Assembly (NCBI GenBank): GCA_903848645.1
Contig: CAINGU010000032.1
Span: 16,460-80,459, forward strand
Origin: an uncultured cyanobacterium
GTDB lineage: Bacteria > Cyanobacteriota > Cyanobacteriia > Cyanobacteriales > Nostocaceae
Length of the DNA stretch: 64,000 nucleotides
Direction of reading: 5' to 3'
The notes beneath the pieces were generated by a model that searched no databases, was not told the DNA's origin, and worked only from the letters and a program-made list of their open reading frames with translations. Position 1 is the stretch's first letter, and every line of letters starts with the position of its first letter. Positions 18,289 to 24,943 of the stretch are shown one piece after another. A program made the translations under genes and the position numbers.

Positions 18289-19362
18289 TTAAACTTTACT
18301 TTCTTGCATAGAACCATTTTCAATTTTCTGGCTACGGCTTGTTTCTATCCATTCTAAAACACGATTCCAAGCCCACCATTGATCAGGATCTTCATATTGA
18401 TTTTGACATTTTTTGCTACTCACATAACCAACATGGCCACCGTAGCGAGTCAGTAATAAATCTATGTCAGGGTTTTTCGTAGCAGCGGCTTGTAAATCAG
18501 GAATAATGGCAGGATCAAATAAGGGGTCATCAGCAGCATATAATATTAAGGTGGGCTTAGATAGTTTAGGTAACAATTCTAACCCACTGCTGGCTTGATA
18601 ATAATCGGCAACGGTGGCAAAACCCAAACGTTCAATCACCAGTTCTTCATCAAATCCCCAAATGCTATTAGCCCTGTCAATAGCTTCTGGCTGAATAGAT
18701 TCAGGATAAGCAGCATGGATTTTCCAAGCTAGTTTTTTCAATTCCTTGGCAATGCGAGATTCAATATATTTACCGAAGGGATGCGTAACTAAATAAGTCA
18801 ATGAACGCAATGAATCTAAACTCGGACAAATCACCGCCCCACCAGCAATATCAATGTCTTTGGGTGCTAAATCTGCTGCGGCTTTCACTCCCCATAACGC
18901 CAACTGTCCCCCTAAAGAATAGCCCGTAAACCAAAATGGTGACGGACAACCCATTTTTGCCGCAGTTTCGGCTATTCTGACAAAATCTTCCCCTTCATAC
19001 AAACCATCAGAAGTCAATGTTGGCGATAATTCTGCGGTTTTACCATGGGCCCGCCAATCAAATAACACCACAGCATAGCCTTGGGCGTAAGCCTTGCGTC
19101 CCAAAATTCTTAAAAACCATTGTTGGTCTAATTCTCCAGTAATACCATAAGTGCCAACAATGGTACTATGGGCATTGGGGGGAATAGCAACCTGACCAAA
19201 GATTGGCACACCTTGACCACCAGTGAAGATGACTTCGTGATATTTTGGTTCTGGGTGAGTAATTTTACTCTCCCAATCACGATTAGCCCATAAAGCTGTA
19301 TAAGTCGTCATGGTCACGCCATTTTGCAAAAAATAGGGCGGTAGATACTCGTATTTATACAT
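18289..19362 (-). CDS. Alpha/beta hydrolase of the YheT type
   Basis: The 357-residue protein has an alpha/beta-hydrolase fold. The nucleophile elbow is GYSLGG (147-152, S149), the acid is in YAADDPLFDP and the base in GGHVGYVSSK near the C-terminus. The HVGYV motif and overall length resemble YheT/EMB8-like esterases. The start at 19362 is used; M18 (MTTYTALWANRDW) is an alternative. Substrate is unknown. Only 3 bases separate it from hetI. Confidence 0.85.
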   Translation of the reverse strand: MYKYEYLPPYFLQNGVTMTTYTALWANRDWESKITHPEPKYHEVIFTGGQGVPIFGQVAIPPNAHSTIVGTYGITGELDQQWFLRILGRKAYAQGYAVVLFDWRAHGKTAELSPTLTSDGLYEGEDFVRIAETAAKMGCPSPFWFTGYSLGGQLALWGVKAAADLAPKDIDIAGGAVICPSLDSLRSLTYLVTHPFGKYIESRIAKELKKLAWKIHAAYPESIQPEAIDRANSIWGFDEELVIERLGFATVADYYQASSGLELLPKLSKPTLILYAADDPLFDPAIIPDLQAAATKNPDIDLLLTRYGGHVGYVSSKKCQNQYEDPDQWWAWNRVLEWIETSRSQKIENGSMQESKV

Positions 19363-19594
19363 AAGAATAGGATAGTGAATTTTACAATCAATTAATTTTA
19401 ATATTTATATTAGGTTTAACATATTTTTTATAATTGAGGTGGTAATCTTTTTATATATCAAGGAAAACAAACGTCTACAGTTTGCTTCATGATCTCAAAA
19501 TCTCTCAACTTTTTCCCAGAATTAGCGTAGCGAAATTTTGGTAGTCGGGGGAGCGTCAATTATCCTTAAATAAAGTAGTTATAATTTTTTAAGA

Positions 19595-20338
19595 ATGCCG
19601 AGGATTCTTGTCATAGACGATGACCCAGCGATTTCAGAACTTGTTGCCGTCAACTTGGAAATGGCGGGCTACGATGTTAGTCAAGCCGAAGATGGTATCA
19701 AAGGTCAGGCTCTAGCTCTCCAGCTACAACCAGACTTAATCATGCTCGATCTGATGTTACCTAGAGTAGATGGGTTTACAGTTTGTCAACGCTTACGTCG
19801 GGATGAACGCACTTCCGAGATTCCTGTATTAATGTTAACTGCTTTAAGCCAAACTCAAAACAAGGTAGAAGGATTCAATGCTGGTGCAGATGATTACCTG
19901 ACCAAACCATTTGAGTTAGAAGAATTATTGGCACGAGTTCGGGCTTTGTTGCGACGCACTGACCGGATTCCCCAAGCTGCAAAACATAGCGAAATTCTCA
20001 ACTATGGACCTATTACCCTCGTTCCCGAAAGATTTGAGGCTATTTGGTTCAAAGCAACTGTAAAACTGACTCATTTAGAGTTTGAGTTACTTCACTGTCT
20101 GCTACAACGTCATGGACAAACCGTTTCCCCCAGCGAAATCCTCAGAGAAGTTTGGGGTTATGATCCTGATGATGACATTGAAACTATTCGGGTGCATATT
20201 CGCCACTTGAGGACTAAACTTGAACCTGACCCTCGTCATCCACGCTACATTAAGACGGTCTACGGTGCAGGATATTGTCTAGAATTACCTAGTGTACCTC
20301 CTGGAATTGAGGAAGCGATCGCTACAGTAGTTGAGTAA
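19595..20338 (+). CDS. rpaA: OmpR-family response regulator RpaA
   Basis: RpaA is the main output regulator of the cyanobacterial circadian clock, phosphorylated by SasA and dephosphorylated through CikA. It also affects coupling of phycobilisomes to the photosystems. The 247-residue sequence is very close to known RpaA from end to end: [20 protein letters not shown], phospho-acceptor D52 in [13 protein letters not shown], and a winged-helix domain with [20 protein letters not shown]. RpaB lies 6 kb upstream on the same strand. A 13-copy heptamer array starts immediately after the stop. Confidence 0.97.
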   Translation: MPRILVIDDDPAISELVAVNLEMAGYDVSQAEDGIKGQALALQLQPDLIMLDLMLPRVDGFTVCQRLRRDERTSEIPVLMLTALSQTQNKVEGFNAGADDYLTKPFELEELLARVRALLRRTDRIPQAAKHSEILNYGPITLVPERFEAIWFKATVKLTHLEFELLHCLLQRHGQTVSPSEILREVWGYDPDDDIETIRVHIRHLRTKLEPDPRHPRYIKTVYGAGYCLELPSVPPGIEEAIATVVE

Positions 20339-20340
20339 AA

Positions 20341-20431
20341 GGGAGCAGGGGGCAGGGAGCAGGGAGCAGGGAGCAGGGGGCAGGGGGCAGGGGGCAGGGG
20401 GCAGGGGGCAGGGGGCAGGGAGCAGGGGGCA
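20341..20431. repeat. 13-copy heptanucleotide (STRR) array after rpaA
   Basis: Thirteen tandem 7-mers of the forms GGGAGCA and GGGGGCA begin 2 bases after the rpaA stop. A second array of three TGACAAC units follows at 20452-20472. The same two kinds of array follow rpaB. Confidence 0.92.
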
Positions 20432-20580
20432 GAGGAAAGAATTATTACCACTGACAACTGACAACTGACAACTAACAAAAAGTATGATATAATTAGTAGT
20501 TCTCTAAAACAGTGCTGGGTGAAGAACGTAGAGACAAAACTCAGCACACCTACACACTCAGCACTAAAGAACTCTAGTTT

Positions 20581-21945
20581 ATGGCATTGCCAATTGTTGC
20601 AATTATCGGTCGCCCTAATGTGGGCAAATCTACCTTTGTTAATCGTCTTGCCGGAGATCAAACGGCGATAGTCCATGATGAACCAGGGGTAACACGCGAT
20701 CGCACTTATCGTCCAGCTTTTTGGAATGATCGGGAATTTGTCGTAGTAGACACAGGTGGCTTAGTTTTTAACGATGACACCGAATTTCTCCCCATGATTC
20801 GCCAACAGGCCTTAACGGCTCTTTCAGAAGCCTGTGCTGCTATTTTTGTGGTGGATGGGCAAGCAGGTTTGATGCCCGCAGATGAAGAAATTTCTGAATG
20901 GTTACGTCAACAACCAGTACCCGTATTACTGGCTGTGAATAAATGTGAATCTCCAGATCAAGGGATTATTCAAGCCGCTGAATTTTGGGAATTAGGACTA
21001 GGTGAACCGTTCCCCATTTCCGCTATTCATGGTAGTGGCACAGGGGAAATCCTGGATGAGTTAATGAATCACATTCCTCTTGTAACCGAACCAGAGGAAA
21101 ATAAGGAAATTAAAGTCGCCATTATTGGCAGACCAAATGTAGGCAAATCAAGCTTACTCAATGCTTTTGTTGGTGAAAATCGAGCTATTGTCAGTCCTAT
21201 TTCTGGAACAACTAGAGATACGATTGATACAATAGTCGAACGAGGTGGGCAAACCTACAGATTAATTGATACTGCTGGTATTCGCAAAAAGAAACATATA
21301 GAATACGGTACGGAATTTTTCAGTATTAACCGCGCTTTCAAAGCTATTCGTCGCTCTGATGTGGTTTTATTAGTGATTGATGCTGTAGATGGCGTAACTG
21401 AACAAGATCAAAAACTGGCAGGACGCGTTTTAGAGGAAGGTCGCGCTTGTGTTGTTGTTGTTAATAAATGGGATGCTGTTGAGAAAGACTCTTACACCAT
21501 CTATGATCATGAAAAAGAATTAGAGTCACGCTTGCATTTTACTGAATGGGCAGATACTATTTTTGTAAGTGCGGTGACGGGATTACGGGTAGAAAAGATT
21601 TTAGAATTGGTAAATACAGCGGCTGAGGCACACAAACGCCGGGTGAGTACATCAGTAATTAATGAAGTTCTCGAAGACGCTATTAGTTGGCATTCACCAC
21701 CGACTTCACGGGGCGGTCGTCAAGGGAAGATTTACTATGGTACTCAGGTGAGTAGTCAGCCTCCTTCTATCGCTCTGTTTGTTAATGATAATACCCGCTT
21801 CAATGACAATTATCGCCGTTACATTGAACGCCAATTCCGCAAACAGTTAGGTTTTCAAGGTACACCCATTCGGCTATTTTGGCGCAGTAAGAAAGTTCGA
21901 GATATGGAAGTTGGCGGTCCTAATCGAGCGACTCGTGTAAAATAG
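20581..21945 (+). CDS. der: Ribosome-assembly GTPase Der (EngA)
   Basis: Der has two tandem GTPase domains and acts in 50S ribosomal subunit assembly. The 454 residues show G1 motifs [12 protein letters not shown] (about residue 9) and [12 protein letters not shown] (about 184), G3 DTGG and DTAG, G4 NKCE and NKWD, and a C-terminal KH-like domain ([18 protein letters not shown]). The gene starts ATG 20581 after the repeat arrays downstream of rpaA. The CbiQ/EcfT-type gene follows at 22108. Confidence 0.97.
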   Translation: MALPIVAIIGRPNVGKSTFVNRLAGDQTAIVHDEPGVTRDRTYRPAFWNDREFVVVDTGGLVFNDDTEFLPMIRQQALTALSEACAAIFVVDGQAGLMPADEEISEWLRQQPVPVLLAVNKCESPDQGIIQAAEFWELGLGEPFPISAIHGSGTGEILDELMNHIPLVTEPEENKEIKVAIIGRPNVGKSSLLNAFVGENRAIVSPISGTTRDTIDTIVERGGQTYRLIDTAGIRKKKHIEYGTEFFSINRAFKAIRRSDVVLLVIDAVDGVTEQDQKLAGRVLEEGRACVVVVNKWDAVEKDSYTIYDHEKELESRLHFTEWADTIFVSAVTGLRVEKILELVNTAAEAHKRRVSTSVINEVLEDAISWHSPPTSRGGRQGKIYYGTQVSSQPPSIALFVNDNTRFNDNYRRYIERQFRKQLGFQGTPIRLFWRSKKVRDMEVGGPNRATRVK

Positions 21946-21959
21946 GAAACTGATGGAAT

Positions 21960-22088
21960 TTTAGATTTTAAATTTTGGATTTTGGATTGAATGATTCAAA
22001 ATTTACACAGGAATAATATTGCCTGGATTGTATGGAGTGATTAAATTGAAAATCTCTTTCCCAATCTAAAATCTAAAATCCAAAATTG
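21960..22088. repeat. Inverted A/T-rich repeat between der and the EcfT gene
   Basis: The gap contains ATTTTAGATTTTAAATTTTG followed by TTGGATTTTGGATTG. Near its other end is the roughly complementary CCAATCTAAAATCTAAAATC followed by CAAAATTG. The two ends can pair imperfectly; this is a typical eroded dispersed repeat. Confidence 0.55.
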
Positions 22089-22107
22089 TTTGAGAACTGA
22101 CAAAAAT

Positions 22108-23037
22108 ATGGATTTATTGCGATCGCTTCCTCTCGGACTTTACTTAGAAGAACCGCAAACTTGGTTACACAAACTCGATCCGCGAGTTAAGTTAATTTGG
22201 TTATTGAGCTTTCTAAGTAGCTATATTGTCGCTAATAACTATTGGCGGGTATTACTGGTATTACTGCTAATTACTTTTACTGTATTTGCCAAAATTCCTC
22301 TGAGAGTATGGCGACAACAAATGGGCTGGTTATTGATACTATCATTTATGGTATTAGCCATTGGCGCAATTAGTCCTGATGGATTAGGTGTAAGTTATCA
22401 GTCCCGCTTACCTGCAAATGAACAAATCCTCACCCAACCAATAACGGATAAAAATACCCAAGTTACTCCCGAATTAGCAGATAGTCATAAAAAATATAGC
22501 TATCTGCTATTTCAGAAAGGATTTGTGAAAGTAAATCGCCGTTCTTTGGATTTAGCAATTAGCTTGAGTACAATAGTTTTTACATTAATCTACAGCACTA
22601 ATTTATATTTGCTCACTACCGCACCGGAAGAAATTACTTCGGGTATGGAAAGTTTAATGCAGCCTCTCAGAAGGTTCAATATTCCAGTCACAGAACTCAC
22701 CCTGACGCTAACTTTATCCTTGCGGTTTATTCCCCTAGTTTTAGAAGAAATTCAAAACCTGGTGCGTTCTGTAATGACTAGGGCAATTAATTGGAAAAAG
22801 CTAGGATTAAAAGGAGGGGCAAAAGTTTGGTTAATTGTGACTGAGAGATTATTAGAAAATCTCCTCTTGCGGGCTGAACAAATGGCAAATGCGATGATGG
22901 TAAGGGGTTTTACCAGTCCCAATGAACATCGAGTTAAATGGCAAGAGTTAAAATTAAAAATGGGTGATTGGTTAGCGATCGCTACTTTAATGATATTTTG
23001 GGTAATTAGGATAGCTTTTGGTGCAGATGTTTCTTAA
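22108..23037 (+). CDS. Energy-coupling factor (EcfT/CbiQ-type) transmembrane protein
   Basis: The start is placed at ATG 22108 (MDLLRSLPLGLYLEEPQTWL); an in-frame TTG at 22090 adds only six residues. The 309-residue protein has the EcfT layout. An N-terminal LDPRVKLIWL motif precedes several membrane helices (about 30-90), then a second helical block, and a cytoplasmic part with the ATPase-coupling helices around VMTRAINWKKLG and ANAMMVRGF. EcfT joins the ATPases to a substrate-binding S component for vitamin or metal uptake. No EcfA or S gene is adjacent, so the substrate is unknown. Confidence 0.85.
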   Translation: MDLLRSLPLGLYLEEPQTWLHKLDPRVKLIWLLSFLSSYIVANNYWRVLLVLLLITFTVFAKIPLRVWRQQMGWLLILSFMVLAIGAISPDGLGVSYQSRLPANEQILTQPITDKNTQVTPELADSHKKYSYLLFQKGFVKVNRRSLDLAISLSTIVFTLIYSTNLYLLTTAPEEITSGMESLMQPLRRFNIPVTELTLTLTLSLRFIPLVLEEIQNLVRSVMTRAINWKKLGLKGGAKVWLIVTERLLENLLLRAEQMANAMMVRGFTSPNEHRVKWQELKLKMGDWLAIATLMIFWVIRIAFGADVS

Positions 23038-23050
23038 CTAATATTATTGA

Positions 23051-23071
23051 TCACCCAGGCAAACTGGGTGA
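23051..23071. terminator. Hairpin between convergent genes
   Basis: TCACCCAG (23051-23058) pairs perfectly with CTGGGTGA (23064-23071) around a 5-base loop. It sits between the EcfT-type gene and the small minus-strand gene that ends at 23081, and T-rich sequence follows on the + strand. Confidence 0.65.
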
Positions 23072-23080
23072 GGTAATTGA

Positions 23081-23200
23081 TTATTTTTTAGTGCTGAAAA
23101 TGGTAGTAAACATCATTAACATCCCCCCTACTAAAATAATGAACGCTAATGCCCCAGTTAGCAAATCCAAAGTATTATTATCTATGGTCATATTATTCAT
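23081..23200 (-). CDS. Small single-helix membrane protein (39 residues)
   Basis: The frame reads from ATG 23200 (39 residues) or the second ATG at 23191 (36 residues, beginning MTIDNNTLDLL) to TAA 23081-23083. An AGGAG stands before the first ATG and suits the second ATG better by spacing. The core GALAFIILVGGMLMMFTTIF is one membrane helix, with a short lysine tail (STKK). Size and layout resemble the small subunits and accessory proteins of cyanobacterial photosynthetic complexes, but I recognise no specific family. It is divergent from the nucleotidyltransferase gene at 23221. Confidence 0.6.
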   Translation of the reverse strand: MNNMTIDNNTLDLLTGALAFIILVGGMLMMFTTIFSTKK

Positions 23201-23220
23201 GCTCCTCTAAATTAGACATT

Positions 23221-23769
23221 ATGAATAATAATACACAACTACAAATTATTCTCTCTAATTCTATTATTGCCACTGTCTTACCTGCAATAGCCCAACTTGA
23301 TTTACCTAACTGGTGGTTAGCTGGTGGTGCAGTCAGAAATACAGTTTGGCGTTCTCTATTTGGGCAAGAATGTGATTTATTTATTAAAGATTTTGATATT
23401 GCTTTCTTTGATGAAACAGGAAACCGTGAACAAGAATTATTTGCTAAGTCTACTCTGAAAACACAATTTCCCGAACAGGAATTTGATGTCAAAAATCAAG
23501 CTAGTTTTGGAAATTGGCGGGCTGGAAATATGATTTTTAATAGTACAGAAGATGGGATTACAAATTGGTTACATACGGCGACTGCTGTAGGAGTTAGGAT
23601 GACTAAACAGGGAGAATGGCAATTTTTCACTCCCTACGGTTTAGATGATTTATTTAATGGGATTATTCGACCTACACCAATACATATTAATAATCCAGAT
23701 GCTGATCAAAAAGCAGCGGGTTTTTTGGAAAAATGCCCTTGTCTGCGGTTGGGAAAGGATGAGTTATAA
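23221..23769 (+). CDS. Nucleotidyltransferase-fold protein (DUF925-like)
   Basis: I start at ATG 23221, since an upstream frame from 23149 overlaps the divergent small gene. The 182-residue protein shows LAGGAVRNTVWRSLFG and DFDIAFFD, the glycine motif and paired acidic residues of a nucleotidyltransferase fold, and TAVGVRMTKQGEWQFFTPYG and GLDDLFNGIIRPTP further on. Family members are uncharacterised; related folds act as tRNA-modifying or antitoxin-neutralised enzymes. The surrounding genes look accessory, so a role in conflict systems is possible but not shown. Confidence 0.75.
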   Translation: MNNNTQLQIILSNSIIATVLPAIAQLDLPNWWLAGGAVRNTVWRSLFGQECDLFIKDFDIAFFDETGNREQELFAKSTLKTQFPEQEFDVKNQASFGNWRAGNMIFNSTEDGITNWLHTATAVGVRMTKQGEWQFFTPYGLDDLFNGIIRPTPIHINNPDADQKAAGFLEKCPCLRLGKDEL

Positions 23770-23784
23770 AGTATATTTTTTTGT

Positions 23785-23830
23785 CAGAATCAGGATGTCC
23801 AGGATTTAAGGATTTTCAGGATTTTTTATG
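23785..23830. repeat. Dispersed AATCAGGAT.../AGGATTT repeat
   Basis: The segment reads GTCAGAATCAGGATGTCC then AGGATTTAAGGATTTTCAGG. It is a member of the repeat family also seen at 4263-4437 and, inverted, at 28028-28075. Confidence 0.6.
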
Positions 23831-23863
23831 AGATAATAAAAATAAAGACACTGTGAACACACA

Positions 23864-24133
23864 ATGACTACTCAATTAATGGTTCAACCTTCATCTTTAA
23901 TATCTTCTGGTATGAAGATGAGTGAATTTGGTAATATTTATCTATTTAGATTTACTGAGGAACTACAGGTACGTTTTGAAGAACTATTAACAAAGAAAAA
24001 AGCTGATTCACTCACTCCTGAAGAGGAAGCGGAATATGTGGGTATTTCAGAGTTACAGCGAATATTTACCTTAATTAATGCTCAACTAGCGGCTAAAAGT
24101 AAATGGTGTCCGAACCAACTCGACGACTTATAA
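23864..24133 (+). CDS. Small partner protein of an HNH nuclease
   Basis: The 89-residue protein has a short N-terminal tail and a helical core (MSEFGNIYLFRFTEELQVRF, EEEAEYVGISELQRIFTLIN). It overlaps the HNH gene by 31 bases (24103-24133) in another frame, so the two are translationally coupled. Small helical proteins of this kind are commonly paired with HNH endonucleases in cyanobacteria. Whether it is an inhibitor, antitoxin or subunit is not known. Confidence 0.6.
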   Translation: MTTQLMVQPSSLISSGMKMSEFGNIYLFRFTEELQVRFEELLTKKKADSLTPEEEAEYVGISELQRIFTLINAQLAAKSKWCPNQLDDL

Positions 24134-24549
24134 GAAAACGAGCTAAATTCCTCTGTGAATATTGCCACTCTCCTGAATACCTGAGTCCCGACCGTTTTAC
24201 TATTGATCATATTATGCCGCAGTCTTTGGGGGGTTCAGATGAATTGGATAATTTAGCTTTGGCTTGTCATCGCTGTAATGAGCGTCATTATAATTTTATA
24301 GTAGCTAATGATCCTAAAACTCAAGAGCAAGTTGCTTTATTTAACCCTCGTCAACAAGAATGGTCAGGGCATTTTATATGGACAAAAGATGGTATAAAAA
24401 TTGTAGGTACAACGCCTACAGGAAGAGCTACTAGCGATCGCTTTGACTTCAATGATGAACGACGTGATGAGCCTTCTATTCAAGTTGCTCGTCGTTTTTG
24501 GGTGGAAGCAGGTTGGCATCCACCACTATCCGATCCTCGTCAAGAATAA
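24103..24549 (+). CDS. HNH endonuclease
   Basis: The 148-residue protein has a full HNH motif: CEYCHSP (first zinc knuckle), DHIMPQSLGGSDELDNLALA with the catalytic DH and N, then CHRCNERH (second knuckle). The C-terminal half (GHFIWTKDGIKIVGTTPTG) is typical of stand-alone cyanobacterial HNH nucleases. The substrate is presumably double-stranded DNA. The overlapping upstream gene suggests a two-gene module. Confidence 0.88.
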   Translation: MVSEPTRRLIRKRAKFLCEYCHSPEYLSPDRFTIDHIMPQSLGGSDELDNLALACHRCNERHYNFIVANDPKTQEQVALFNPRQQEWSGHFIWTKDGIKIVGTTPTGRATSDRFDFNDERRDEPSIQVARRFWVEAGWHPPLSDPRQE

Positions 24550-24615
24550 AAATCAATTTTCTATCGTGATAATTTATGCTGCATTACTAATTAACCCGAT
24601 AGAAATTTGTCTTAG

Positions 24616-24789
24616 TTATTTATCACCACCTCTACCTAAATGTTCATTTAACAAGGAACTTGCTAGTCTAGCCATAGATGGACTCGTTTTTCTACAACCA
24701 GATGCTGACTGAGATAAAACTGATCCAGCTAATTGTTTAGCCATATAGTAAAGTTCAAGAGAATTAGGGTCATGGTGAAAATTCTTCAT
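24616..24789 (-). CDS. Small conserved-looking protein (57 residues)
   Basis: The minus-strand frame runs from ATG 24787-24789 to TAA 24616-24618. It encodes a hydrophilic, helix-prone protein starting MKNFHHDPNSLELYYMAKQL and containing AGSVLSQSASG and SMARLASSLLNEHLGRGG. Its codon use and amphipathic pattern look like a real gene rather than chance, but I do not recognise the family. It lies convergent with the HNH gene, and the upstream 24790-24943 DNA holds no other gene. Confidence 0.5.
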   Translation of the reverse strand: MKNFHHDPNSLELYYMAKQLAGSVLSQSASGCRKTSPSMARLASSLLNEHLGRGGDK

Positions 24790-24943
24790 GTTCTTTATTT
24801 TTTGTAAATTATGATAACGATCATAGCAAATTAGTTTTTAAAAACGAGGATTTTCCAAAATATCAAGATTTTATTTAGATTTGTATAAACGGGATATCAG
24901 TTTAAATTGGGGTTTGCTGGTAATGAGGCTTATATTTTAAAGT

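Noticed and set aside
20341..20431. Possible CRISPR-like array
   Set aside because: The units are uninterrupted 7-mers with no spacers; this is a heptanucleotide STRR array.
22090..22107. TTG start adding six residues to the EcfT-type protein
   Set aside because: The ATG at 22108 gives the usual N-terminus (MDLLRSLPLGLYLEEP) of this family.
24443..24712. Plus-strand ORF after the HNH gene
   Set aside because: It overlaps the HNH frame and the 57-residue minus-strand frame and has no independent signal.
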